Of a stretch of DNA of 64,000 nucleotides, positions 10,471-22,109 are shown piece after piece. The notes under the pieces are model-generated. The model was not told the DNA's origin, made no database searches, and saw only the letters and a program-made list of their open reading frames with translations. A program made the translations under genes and the position numbers. Source of the DNA: Zelopaecilomyces penicillatus (taxonomy: Eukaryota; Ascomycota; Sordariomycetes; Hypocreales; Pseudodiploosporaceae); contig VCCP01000002.1 in assembly GCA_005765155.1 (NCBI GenBank), positions 2,170,001 to 2,234,000 of the forward strand, in the 5' to 3' direction. Positions within the stretch are counted from its first letter, which is position 1; the number at the start of each line of letters is the position of its first letter.

Positions 10471-12693
10471 ATGTACGCATCCTTCGCTAAGCTTTATGAA
10501 TTCCTTTAGAATTTTCATTGCAATAATAGCGCAGCTTTAGTGAAGAAATCATCATGCAACCCTCGCGACTTCAACAGCGATGGTATCAAGACCCCATCTT
10601 CCTATACTCTTGTGTGCGACAGGGCTGGGGCAAGAGCTTCCACTAGCCTAGGGCTTCGACAGGCTTCTACCAGGCAATTGGATTGCAAGTTCAAGATCAC
10701 TGCTTCAGCTACACTAAAGTCAAACTAGAAGTGGACTTTTCATGTGATAGAAAGTGAACACAACCACCCGCCGTTACTAGATGCCTCTGCGCATCCTATA
10801 CTACATCGCTGCACAGAGTCACAGCAGATGCTTCAGGGTACACTCATCGAAAACCGTGGCCTAGCTGCCCACGAGATGCACAACATCCTAAAGTCTTCAA
10901 GCCCTACAGAAGCTAGCTTTTTCATTCAAAAGGACATCTATAACAACCGTCAGAAGCTTCGTGCCACTAGCCTTGGAGGCCTCACAGCAACACAAGCCTT
11001 TATCAAGGCCCTTGAGAAGGGCGGCTTATGGCATCATACGAAGTTCTCTCCCGATAACAAGCTTGAGGCTGTTTTGTGGACTTTTCCATGGTATGAAGTC
11101 ATATGGAAGCGTTTTCCTAAGGTTCTTGGCATGGACAATACATACAAGACTAATCGCTTTAAACTCTACCTTTTTCAGATCACTGGTGTTATTGATCAGA
11201 AATCCCTTGTAAATTTCGCCTTTGGCCTTATCAACACAGAGAAAGAGATTGGATTTCAATGGCTCTATGAGCAGCTTCATAATTTCCACAGCCAGCTTGG
11301 TATCCGCGCGCCACACATGATTATCACCGACAAGGAAATGGCTTTAAAGAGAGCTTTGGATCTAACTTTCCCAGACTCACAACAACAGCTTTATGTTTAC
11401 CATATAAATACTAATATAAAATCAAAGATTCGATTACACTAGAGAGACCCGAATACCCCTACAGCTCCTAACAGTGTTGAAGATATCAAGACTAAGGAAA
11501 TTAATGATAATTTGGCTGCGCAAGAGGCAGAGCAGCAGCTTGCCGAGGCCGATATGGCCCCCAGCCCTAGCCCTAATGACTACAACCAAGATACTATGTT
11601 TAAAGCTTGGCAGGCTGTTATCTATGCACCATAGGAAGCTGATTTCTTTGAGGCATGGTGAAAGATGAAGGCCATATACAGTGGCCACCAAAATCACATC
11701 TTGACATATATTTCGAAGGAATATATGCCTTGGTGCAGGCAGTGGGCAAAGTATTATCTTAACGAATACCATAACTTTGGTCAACGAGTTAATAGCCCCA
11801 CCGAAACAGCACATAAAGATCTAAAATCCTATCTAATTAGCGGGCATACAGATCTTTATTTCCTCTTCAATTCAGCACAGCAAATGGTACAACGAAAAGA
11901 GCATATATACATCGAAAAGGCCGCTATAATGCAGACGCGCCAACGGCTTCAATTCCTTGGGCAGGCTTGGCTTGGTAACGTGACCACCGCTGTTACATAC
12001 ACAGCCGTTGATTTAGTCAACAAGCAACATCGGCTAGCCCTAGCCGCGATTCCGTCACCAACCCGTGAAGCTGTGCCACTCAAACCTTGCAGTAATCGCT
12101 TCACACAGCAGTATGGGCTCCCCTGTGCGCATCTTATTCTATGGAAGCTAGAGGCTACGGAGTCACTCTGCAAGGAGGATATTCATCCTCGTTGGTGGCT
12201 TGAAAAGCCATTAGTAAAGAGAGCCCTGTTTACTATAGAAGATCCTAGCTAATTCAACCACTAGGATTTGGAAGAACCACTGCTTCGAATCCGTGATCCT
12301 GATGTTGTCGAAAACCTCCGTGGCCGCCCGCGCCTTGCGATAAATAAGAAGCTGCCGATACCACCCGAGCTTAGCACACAAGGCACAGAGGAAAGTGAAG
12401 CTATTCCGGCCACACAGAGCGCGCGCGGGCGCGGGCGCGGGCGCGCCCGCTTGCCCCGTGCAAGCCAGCCGGCTTCACGGAGACTCAACGCCAGCATTCG
12501 CAGAGAGCCTTCAGGATACGAGATCGAGGAAGCCTCAAGTCAGGCTCTGTCTACTGATCGGTCAAGCAATAACCCAATTAATAAGCGACGGCGACTTCAA
12601 GTAGGACAAGAGGCTACGCCGGCTTCTACGCCGGAGGCGCCGGAGGCGCCGGGGACAGGAAGTTCAGATCACGCTGCACAGCCAAGCACGTGA
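10471..12693 (+). pseudogene. MULE transposase, FAR1/DDE/SWIM type, seven in-frame stops
   Basis: One uninterrupted reading frame register of 741 codons from ATG 10471 to the TGA at 12691-12693, with seven stops at 10507, 10726, 11440, 11632, 11659, 12250 and 12262 and no frameshift. Each stop is one C-to-T or G-to-A step from CAG, CAA or TGG. Domains in order: FAR1/WRKY-GCM1-like zinc site (Cys49, Cys72, His97-x-His99); MULE DDE core with Asp222 (in MDNTYK), Asp287 (in ITDKE) and a Glu at about 445 (in SPTETAH); SWIM-like zinc finger (Cys540...Cys552-A-His554); C-terminal AT-hook RGRPR at 617-621 and an Arg/Gly-rich stretch. All key residues are present, so the protein was recently complete. 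It would have bound the TIRs and catalysed transposition in the nucleus. The upstream 10249-10470 is its leader. Confidence 0.95.
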
Positions 12694-12889
12694 CTTGAAG
12701 TGTAACACTTTGAAGAAGAGTGCGGATTTGAAGGAATTAGGCCGGCCTTATATAGTATGGCTAGCTAGTTCAATTGAGGAATTAAATCGCTGTTGCATTG
12801 ACGGCAGCTTACAAAAAATTCCAGCCTGATACACTGTAATTTGTATGTGAGGGTGTGGCAAAGTCAGTGGAGGGGTGTACGGTGGAGTA

Positions 12890-12945
12890 TGCACAGGCCA
12901 CTAATGTGCGAATAGCAAAAAAGTAATGTGCGAATAGCAATACTC
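12890..12945 (-). repeat. Right TIR of the MULE
   Basis: Inverted copy of 10193-10248 with one mismatch over 56 bp, holding the same two cgaatagc-type units. It ends ...caatactc directly against the second TSD copy at 12946-12953. Confidence 0.95.
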
Positions 12946-12953
12946 TATATTAT

Positions 12954-12985
12954 AATCAGGTACCTAGGTATCTAATCCTATTATA
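12954..12985 (-). repeat. 5' LTR of Gypsy D, part 2
   Basis: The last 32 bp of the right-hand LTR after the MULE TSD. It ends cctattata like the other LTR and is followed by the element TSD tttaa (12986-12990). Confidence 0.95.
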
Positions 12986-12990
12986 TTTAA

Positions 12991-14446
12991 ATAGTTTTTA
13001 TTATATTCTTTTTTAAAATATAATAATAAATATATATTTTATATTAAAATTAAAATATCTTATAAAAAAATAAATTTAATATAATATTAATATTTATTTA
13101 ATTTTATTTTAATTATTTATTAATTAAATATTATTTATTAATTAAATATCTAAATATTTAATCTTATTATAATTATCTTTTTTTTAAAAATAATATATTT
13201 ATATTATAATTATATATATTAATAAAAGAAAAATAATATATATAATAATATCCTATACCTAAAGCTAATTAAATAATCTAGAATAATTATATATAATTAA
13301 ATATAAATATAAGACTTAAAATAATTAAGAAAAGCTATAAAACTATAATAAATAAGAATAGATTTAAAGGATTAATTAATTATCTTATTCTTAATCTAAA
13401 AATTAATTAAAAGAATATTTAATTAATTATTAAGAATTATTTAGAATTTTTAAGAAAATGAAAAGAAAAGCTTTAGATTTAATAATAATACCTATAATCT
13501 AGGTATACCTTATTTATTTATATAAACTAGCCTTTTAAGGCTATAATTAATATAGCTATCTCTTAAAATCTTTAATAAAAAAAGATATATTTAATCTATT
13601 TATTAAAACCCTTTTAATAAATATTAAAGATATCCCTATTATTAATTATATTAATATTTATAATTATATTAAATTAATCTAATTATATAGATATTTTATT
13701 ATTAAATTATTAAATAAATTGTTTTCTTTTTTTAATTTATTTATAATTAAATATTCTTTTTATATTAAAATCTTTTAAATCCTTTAATATCTCTAGAATT
13801 TTTAATTTTAATATTATTTTAAATAAAAATAATATTATAAATTATATTTAAGCTATATAATATTCTAATCTATTAAGCTAGATTAGATTATTAATAAATA
13901 CTTTAATAGATACTTTAATTATATCTTTAATCTATTATAAGATCCTTTTTATAACTAGCTTTATAAAATAAAATAAAATATAATTATTAAAGTATTTAAT
14001 ATAAGATATATATTCTTTAATAAGAAAAGGATTATTAAGATATTTAATAATCTTAATAATTATTACTTTTTCTTTAATATTTAATAATTATAAAAATAAT
14101 TCTTTAATATATTTAATTATAAACTCTTTTTTATATTTAATTGATTAAATAAAAAGAATATAATATAAAAAAATATTAAATTATATTTTATATTTTTAAA
14201 TCTTTTTCTTTAATAGATTTCTCTTTTTTTTATTAAAAAATATTATTATTTATAAAAATTAAAGTATATTAATCTTTAATAAATATTATATTCTTATTAT
14301 TTAAGAGATCTTATTATATTATATTCTTATTAATATTATATATTAATTATTCTTTAAATATATACTATTTCTTAAGCTTTTTAAATAATTTTAATAAACT
14401 AGATTTATTAATATATATTAATTTTATATATATAAGAATATTTAAT
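12991..14446. other. AT-rich RIP-type DNA, with a possible Gypsy D fragment near 13130-13200
   Basis: Mostly unassigned. Around 13130-13185 the sequence follows the end of the D-family 3' LTR and its polypurine tract (3650-3700) with almost only C-to-T/G-to-A differences: aaatatctaaatatttaatct against agatatctaggtatctaatcc, then attatcttttt against attatctcccc. This suggests an older, more mutated D copy. No domain could be read in the rest. Confidence 0.45.
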
Positions 14447-14451
14447 CTTAT

Positions 14452-14642
14452 TATAATAGGATTATAAGATATAAAGATATATATACCTAGAATAATATAT
14501 AACCCCTAAATATATAATACTACTTAGCTTACTTTTATTATTATAATTTAAATAAAGTAAATAATAATCTTTTATAATAATAATAATTAAATATAATTAT
14601 TCTTATCTTATTTAATTATTATAAATTAAATCTACTATTATA
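14452..14642 (+). repeat. 5' LTR of C1
   Basis: Begins tataatagg and ends ctactattata. Bases 14643-14686 repeat the LTR's last ~44 bp in a diverged form, ending cctattattata before the leader sequence (attctattacttctct), so the LTR end is tandemly duplicated here but not in C2. Confidence 0.88.
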
Positions 14643-16689
14643 ATTTTATTCTATCTAATTATTATTAATCAAACCTATTATTATAATTCTATTACTTCTC
14701 TATATAATTACCTAAAATAAATATAATTAATACTATATAAAATCTTAATATAAAAAGGATAAGAGCTAAAAAAAGTATCTTTAGAATATTTAATTAATAT
14801 TAATTAAAATACCCTAGCTTTAAATAAACCATTTAACTAAGAATAATTAATTATAAAAAAACTTAAAATATAATTAAAACTTTAATAAAAGATTATTTAA
14901 AAATAATAATATTAAATTAATAATCTTCTTTTAATATTTTAAATAGAAATATAATTAAAAGCCTAATAAAATAATAATAATTCTAATTATAATATAAGGC
15001 CTATAAAATTAACTTTAATTATTTATTTATTATATAAGGGATTATTAAAAAAATTAAAAAAGCTAGAAAAATAATCTGGATTATTATATTAAGGAAATAA
15101 GAAAGTATATTATAATATAAAAAATCAGATTAATAAAATAATTAATAATATAGATTAAAAGTATAAAAAATTATTAAATATAGAATACTAAATAAATTAT
15201 TAATAAAAAGGTATTAATTTATAATTAAATTAAGATATATTTATTATATAGATTAAATATTTATTTATAGATTCTTATTTTTAAATAGTAGATATTTATT
15301 CAATATCTAATACCTTAATATAAAGATTTTATTAGTTATTATAAGACATTTCTTTAATTTTAGGATATTAAAAGGCTTATATAAAGCTTATAAAGATATA
15401 ATTAATATTATTTTTCTTTTTTAAGCTTTAATTATTATTTTAGATTAATAAAAGATAAATAATAAAGAATTCTTAATAATATATAAAGAAATAATTAGGG
15501 TTATAAAGTAATTATAAAAAGGCTATAAAATAAAAAAAAGATTATAAGGTTAATAAAAATAAATAATAAAACCTAATATATTATTTAAAAAGAAATCTAA
15601 ATAAATAAAATAAATCTAATATAATTAAAATGCCTATTAATATAATAATAAATAAAAAAGAAATAATTAATATTATATAGATTTTATTTAATTATAAAAA
15701 AGATTATTTAAATTTTATATTCTAGAATAAGGGTTTAAACTTAAATTAATTAATAAGATTAAGCTTATCTTAAATATAAAGAAAGAGATTATTATAATTA
15801 ATAAAATTTATTTATTATTTTTATAATAATCCTAATTATATAATAAGATATTATTTAAAGGATATTATAAATATAATAAATAATAAATTATTTTAAAACT
15901 AGAAAGATAATAATTAATATAATCTAAAAAAAGATTATTAATTAAAATAAGCCTTTTAACTTTAATTAAAAAAATAAAGATTAATATAATTATTTATTTT
16001 TATATATTAATAATAATTAAAGAATAAAATATTATTAAAATATATATAGATCTTAATATATATTTAGAATTAAATTTTATTAATAATATATTTATAAGAA
16101 AAAATAAATTAAAATAAATATTTATTAAAAAAATCCCTTTTTTAAAAGTAATAAATAAATGATTAATTTATATTTATAATACTTAAGAAATACTTATTAT
16201 ATTTATTAATTTAATAGAATTTATTTAAAATCTTATTTATATTTATTTAAGTATTAATTATAATTTAAAAAGAAAAAGAAATCCTATCTTATTAAAATAT
16301 TAATATTATAGAAATATTAAATATATACTTAAATATATATAATAGTTTTTAATAATTTCAATAAATTTATAATAAAATAAAAGTATTATAATTATAAAAT
16401 TTATAAAGGCTTATTAAAATAAATTAATTTTTCTATTTAAAGAAAAATAAATAAAAGGATTTTAAGATATTAAGGAATTATTATTAAAATTATTTAATTT
16501 TCTTAATATTATTTAATCTAATAATATTAAAATATTATCTATATATAAGATAATATATTATATTATTAATCTATTATTAAATAAAACCCTATTATATAAT
16601 ATTATTTACTTTTTATCTTAATAAAAGTTATAAAAACTCTAAATATATCTTTATAAAAACTTATTATTTAAATATATATAAGATTTTAA
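14643..16689 (+). pseudogene. C1 gag/protease region, RIP-destroyed
   Basis: Lies between the 5' LTR and the RT block. It begins with the duplicated LTR end (14643-14686). No readable zinc knuckle or protease site was found. By element order this is leader, Gag and protease. Confidence 0.5.
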
Positions 16690-17290
16690 AAGCCTTATAA
16701 ATATATTAATTCTTTTTATATTTAAGAAAAATAAGATCCTTAAATTATATATAGATTATTAAGATCTTAATAGAGTTATAAAAAAGAATTATTATACTTT
16801 ATTCTTTATTATAAAGATCTTAGATAGAATTATAGGTATTAAACTTTTTCTTAAAAATTAATATTAAAAATATTTATTATTATATTAAAATTAAAATTTG
16901 TTTTTTTTAAATATATTATAAATATTATAAATATTTAATAATATTCTATAATTTAATTAATATATTAATAATATTTTAATATTATATTTATACAATATTA
17001 AATAAATTAATTAATATAATATATATTATTTATTTTAATAATATCTTTTTTTTAAAATATATAAAAAGTATATAAAATATATTAAATAAGTATTATAAAG
17101 ATTAAGAGTTATATATTTATTTAAAAAGGTATTAATTTTATAAAAAAATAATAAAGTTTTTATATTTTATTTTATTCTTAAAAGAAATAATAATAAATCT
17201 ATATATTTATATATTTTAAATAAGGATCCTTAATTATATTTAATATTAAGAATTTAAAATTTAAAAAGAAATATAAGCTAATATTATACT
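16690..17290 (+). pseudogene. C1 reverse transcriptase block, RIP-destroyed
   Basis: Reading through RIP-type stops on the plus strand gives the Gypsy RT order: LFIFKKNK...L.IDY.DLNRVI (about 16715-16775), INIKNIYYYIKI, a degraded PFGL block (FYNLIN) and YFNNIFF in place of YLDDIL near 17030. Both catalytic Asp codons have become Asn, the G-to-A pattern expected of RIP. It is closest to the C2 copy on the opposite strand. Confidence 0.85.
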
Positions 17291-18771
17291 TTATTAATCT
17301 TTTTAAAGTATTATAGCCTATTTAAATATAAATATATTAATTAACTTTATTTAATTAATATATAAGGCTTTATAATACTTTTTATATTAATCTATTTAAA
17401 CCTTAAGAAAAATAATAAAATAATAATTTAAATATTTTATTTATACTTAAATTTTAGGATAAAAAAATAGAAAATTAAAGAAATTAAAGATTAAGCTATA
17501 ATTAAAGATAAATAATATTATTTAATCAAATAAAAGGATTAGCCTTTAAAGTATAATTAATAGATTATAATAAAAGATATTATTATATTAAAGGTATTAA
17601 TAGCTTTTAATAAAATATTAATAAAAAGTTATAAAGGATTATTAAAACACTATTAAAAAAGAGTTAAAAACTTAATAAAATAAAATTATAATTATATTAT
17701 ATTTTAACTTAAATAATAAGATATATCTTTAAATTTATTATAAATAAATAATAGCTTTTAGAAAATAAATCTTAGAAAAAATAATAATAAAAAAGAAAAA
17801 AGAAAAAAGAAAATAATATAAAGAAATCCTAATTAAATAGATTTATATATATAAGGAAATTATAATAATTTATTAATAAATTTATTATTAATATTATTCC
17901 TTTTATTTATTATAGCTTTAATAATTTTATAATAATTATAAAAAGTAATCTATTAAATAATATAATCTTTATTACTTTTATTTAAATAATAAAATTTACT
18001 TTTTATTTAAATATTTATCTTATCTTTAAAAAAGGCTTTTATAGATCTTTATTATTTAATAATTTATTATTATTAAAATATTAATAATATTTAATAATAA
18101 TATTTTTATTAAACTTATAATTAAACTTATAATTCCTTAAATTATTATTAAATAATAATAAAGGTATTTTTATATTAAATAATATATAAATTATATATAG
18201 CCTTAATAGAATTATATTCCTTTAAAGGAATAATAAAACTAAACTTATAATAATATATTATCTTAATATTATTAAAAGTTAGATAAAGGTTTAATAAAAT
18301 ATTAATTAAAGGATATTATTTATCTTTAATAAATAATAGATTTTTAAAATCTAATTAATTCTCTTTAATTAAATTAATAAAAGAATCTTAATAATTAATT
18401 AAATCTTAGGTATTACTTTATATAATAATAATAGAAATATTAATAATTATTATATAAAAAGCTATAATAATAATATTTATTTATAAGGAGTATTTAATTA
18501 ATTATTTATTATAGTATTTATATCTTTTAATATAAATATTAATAAATATATAAAATATTTTTATAATCTTTATAGGCTTTATTTTATATTTTATATTTTT
18601 ATTATTAATAGCTAAAGAAATATAAAAATAATATATATATTATTAACTTTATATTATAACTTTATTAATTAAATTAAGCTAAGAATAATTTAATAATAAT
18701 AAAGGTTTAGAATTTAATATATAATAATATTAGGTTATTATTATAATAATAAGAGAATAGTTATAATAGGA
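17291..18771 (+). pseudogene. C1 3' pol region, RIP-destroyed
   Basis: The region between RT and the 3' LTR, only about 1.5 kb, too short for complete RNase H plus integrase. This agrees with C1 being shorter than C2 and suggests that the deletion fell in this part, although I did not align the two base by base. Confidence 0.5.
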
Positions 18772-18955
18772 TTATAAAATATAAAGATATATATAGTTAA
18801 AATAATATATAATCTTAAGATATATAATACTTCTTAGCTTACTTTTATTATTATAATATAAATAAAGTAAATAATAATCTTTTATAATAATAATATTTAA
18901 ATATAATTATTCTTATTTTATATTTTAATTATTATAAATTAAACCTATTATTATA
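18772..18955 (+). repeat. 3' LTR of C1
   Basis: Matches the 5' LTR in full apart from a few bases missing. It ends cctattattata and is followed at once by TSD cttat (18956-18960). Confidence 0.9.
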
Positions 18956-18960
18956 CTTAT

Positions 18961-20725
18961 AGTATTTTTTATAATAAAAAAGATAAATAAATTAATAGCT
19001 TTTAAAATAAATTTAAATAATTAAGATTTAAGGATTCTGTTTTTAAAAACTTTTTATTTAAATATAATTATTAAATTATTAATAATAGATTTTAAATAAT
19101 AACTTTAATATTCTATAAAAAATAATATCTTTATTCTATTAATAGATTTAAACCTTAATATAATAATTCTAATAATTAAATTAATAAATATATTAGAAAT
19201 TAAATATAAAGCCTTTTTATATTTAAATTTATTTATTAATCTTTAAATAATAATTTTAATAAATAATAATAGCTTTTATAATTTATTTATTTAAGTAAGA
19301 GATAATACTTTAGCTCTTTTAAATAATAAAATTAATTAATTAAATTCTAATATAAAGAAAACTTTAATCTTTTAAAATATTATAAATATAATATAATTAT
19401 TAATAAAAAAAGATATTATATCTTTTAAATAAATAAAATATATAGCTTTCTTAATAGATTAATTATAAATTAATTATTTATTAAAATCTTATATATCCTA
19501 TTAATATAAATTATTATAATATAAATTAATTTATAAAAAAGATATTAATTTTTTAATAATAAAATAAATAAAGTATAAAGAAATATATTAAATATATTAT
19601 TTTAGAATTATATAATCCTTTTAAAATCTTTATTAATTTAATAATAATAAAATTAATATTTAATTAATCCTTTAATTATAAAGTAAATTTAAAAGAATAA
19701 TAAATATTTATATTTTGAATTATAGGCCTGTTTTATATATAGAACTATAAGAAATAAGAAATTAAATTAAAGATTTAATTTATAAAAGATTTATTTTTAA
19801 AGATAAATAAATTTCTTTATATAATCTCTTTAATTAATAATAAATAAATTAAAGATATAAAATTATTCTTTAAATTAATCTTAAATAAAGAATCTTTTAT
19901 ATATATTTTTATAATTTATAAATCTAATAAAAAAGTATTTATTATATATATCTTTATAAAGATTTATTAAACTATTAAAATAATTATTAATTTTAAAGAT
20001 TAATTAATTATTAAATCTATATTTATATAATAAATATAAATATTTATATATATAAAATTACTTTTTATATTTAAATATATATATAATATTAGGATTTATA
20101 AATAAATTATTAATAATATCTTTTAATATAATTTTAAAAAAATAAATAAATATAATATTAATAAATTAATCTTTTATTTTTAATATATATAATAATTAAT
20201 AAAGCTTGATTAAATAATTATTTTAAGCTTATTCTTATAATCTATTTAAAAGAAAAATTATAAATATAAATATAATTATCTTTATTATTATTATTTTATT
20301 ATTAAAGTTTTAAAGGAAAGATAATAATAGATTAAATTAATTCTTTTAAGGGATTATAAAGTTAAATTATACTTAATATCCTATATTTTAAATAAACTTA
20401 TTATTTTTAATTTTATAATTATAGAATAATCTATTTCTTTTTTTAAGCTATATATAATTAATTATAATAAAAAGATATAAGGATTTATTATTTATTTATA
20501 GAAAGGGTATTATAATCTTTAAATTTCTTTTTTATATTAATATCTTTTCTTTTATATAATAAATAAAAAAGAATAAAATTAAATAATAATAAAGATTAAA
20601 AAGATAATATATAAGAATACTTATATTAAAAAGTAATAAATAAATAAAAGAGTAAAAATATATATAATATAAAAAAGAGGATTTTAATAAAAGTATAAAG
20701 AGTTTATTTTAAGTTTTCTTTTATA
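18961..20725. other. AT-rich RIP-type DNA, unassigned (probably an old element)
   Basis: This stretch was continuous with 12991-14446 before C1 inserted. No LTR or TIR could be delimited. Some plus-strand stretches around 20340-20530 read for tens of codons with only TAA/TAG (possible former CAA/CAG) stops, which suggests former coding sequence, but no family is recognised. Confidence 0.5.
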
Positions 20726-20730
20726 AGTAT

Positions 20731-21212
20731 TATTAAAATAAGTGGGTTTTCAATATAACAGCCAGAACTGTTATAATCTAGTAGCCAGACCTGCTATAGC
20801 CTAGCAGCCTGATCTGCCATTACCTTATAGCCAGAACTGCTATTATATAACAGCTTTACCTGCTATAAGACCTAATATAAGACCTAAGGTGCTTAAGCAG
20901 CCTAATCTGCCAGACTAGGCTAGATTAAAAAAAAAAAGGCTTATCCTTTAAAATCCTCTTTTTCTTTATATTTAAAATATTTAATAATTCTAAATAAATA
21001 TTATTTAGAATTCTAAAAATAATTCTATATTATTCTAATATTCTTTAAATATATAAAGAAGCTGGATTTTTATTTAAATCCTATTTTCTTTTTTGATTAA
21101 TAATATAATTATTTTTATTTTCTTTTTTATAGACTTTTACTTAAATAATTATTATATCTTTTTTTTATTATTATAATTATTAGCTTTAATTAATCTTTAT
21201 AAAATTATAATA
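20731..21212 (+). repeat. 5' LTR of Copia A0 (482 bp)
   Basis: Begins tattaaaataagtggg, the RIP form of TGTTAAAATA, and ends ttataata. It holds the family's run of short imperfect hairpin repeats (AGCAGCCAGACCTGCT-like) at about 20758-20925. It is in inverse orientation to the A1 LTRs at 21648 and 41113. Confidence 0.93.
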
Positions 21213-21229
21213 AGTTATAAATCTAAAAG
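21213..21229 (+). promoter_or_regulatory. Primer-binding site of Copia A0 (half initiator tRNA-Met type)
   Basis: Directly after the LTR comes agttataaatctaaaag, the RIP form of A1's ggttataagcctaaaag. GGTTATGnGCCC-type sequence after an ...ACA LTR end is the primer site of Drosophila copia, which pairs with the anticodon stem-loop of a cleaved initiator tRNA-Met. The similarity supports the Copia assignment. Confidence 0.7.
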
Positions 21230-21647
21230 ATAATTATTTTAAATTATAAAAAAGATTACTCTTTTTCTTTATTATATTTAATCTCTTTATATTAGATCTT
21301 TCTTCTCTTTATATTAATTAAATCTATTTTTTCTATTAATTAAAAACTATAAAAATATTATATATATAAGAATTAAATATTAAATTTATAGCTTATAAAA
21401 TAATCTATTTTTAGGTTTATAGATTATTAATTTAGATTTATAAAATTATAAATTTATAACTTTATTAATTATATTAAATATAATTAATTATTTAAATTAT
21501 TAATTAATTAATTAAACTAAAAATACTATATCTCTTATATTATATATTATAGCTAGTATATAATAAACCTTATATATATTTATTAATCCTTTTAATTAAT
21601 TAACTAGAAAATAAAGCTTTTATTTAAACTTAATTATTTATAATATT
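21230..21647 (+). other. Copia A0 leader, first piece
   Basis: Matches the reverse complement of about 40630-41095 (A1 leader). It stops at 21647 with atatt, the TSD of the A1 insertion, and continues at 41527. No coding sequence was recognised in it. Confidence 0.8.
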
Positions 21648-22100
21648 TATTATAATTTATAGTATAAGATTATAACTAAAGCTAATAGTTAAAATAATAT
21701 AAGAAAGGTAGTGAATAGTTATCTGGAGTAAATTTTAAAGAAAAAAAGAAAAAAGTAATTATATTATTAATATAGAAAAGAAACCAGGATTTAACTAAGA
21801 ATCTAGCTATCTTATATATTTAAATAATATTAGGATTATTTAGAATTATTTAAAAATTCTAAATAATATTTCTTTAGATTTCTAAGTATTTTAAATAATA
21901 AGAAAGAGAGAGGTATAAGGGATAAGCCCTTATTTTACTAGTCTAGCCTGATATAGCAGGTCAGGCTACATAGGCTTTTTAGGTCTTATAGCAGGTCTAA
22001 CTGCTAGGGCTATAGCAGATTTAACTACTAAGCTATAATAGGTCTAGCTACTAGTTTTATAACAGGTCAAGCTATTATATAAAACCCACTTATTTTAATA
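21648..22100 (-). repeat. 3' LTR of Copia A1
   Basis: Family A LTR in reverse orientation (453 bp), ending tattttaata at 22100, next to the polypurine tract on its right. Confidence 0.93.
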
Positions 22101-22109
22101 CTCCTTTTA

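Larger units (their letters stand above)
10193..12945 (+). mobile_element. Mutator-like (MULE) DNA transposon in the Gypsy D LTR
   Basis: Bounded by terminal inverted repeats 10193-10248 and 12890-12945, 56 bp with one mismatch. It is flanked by 8-bp direct repeats tatattat at 10185-10192 and 12946-12953. The uninterrupted LTR at 3487-3681 holds tatattat once, which proves insertion and defines the ends. Length is 2753 bp. Base composition is near normal, in sharp contrast with the host element, and it carries one transposase gene with scattered C-to-T type nonsense changes. It therefore looks younger than, or less exposed to RIP than, its host. Confidence 0.97.
3487..12985 (-). mobile_element. 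Full-length Ty3/Gypsy LTR retrotransposon, family D
   Basis: Two 195-bp LTRs bound the element and both begin and end TA, as expected for RIP-mutated TG...CA. Flanking TSDs are perfect: tttaa at 3482-3486 and 12986-12990. The coding direction is minus: an RT block reads in minus between about 7440 and 7960, and the minus strand just before the left LTR has a polypurine tract (aaagggggaga, 3682-3700 region), placing the 3' LTR on the left. Removing the nested MULE and one TSD copy leaves about 6.74 kb, normal for fungal Gypsy elements. All frames are closed by RIP-type stops. Confidence 0.95.
14452..18955 (+). mobile_element. Ty3/Gypsy LTR element C1, internally shortened
   Basis: LTRs at 14452-14642 and 18772-18955 match the C2 LTRs (47648-47837, 54128-54317) in reverse orientation. 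Perfect 5-bp TSDs cttat flank it (14447-14451 and 18956-18960). An RT block reads on the plus strand. At 4.5 kb it is about 2.2 kb shorter than C2, so it has probably lost internal sequence. Heavily RIP-mutated. Confidence 0.92.

Noticed and set aside
11026..11316. Minus-strand open frame of 96 codons in the MULE
   Set aside because: Antisense to the transposase core, with no domain of its own.
20731..22100. A 1.37-kb foldback/TIR transposon
   Set aside because: The two inverted arms are LTRs of two different Copia elements: the right arm shares TSD atatt with 41527-41531, not with the left arm.
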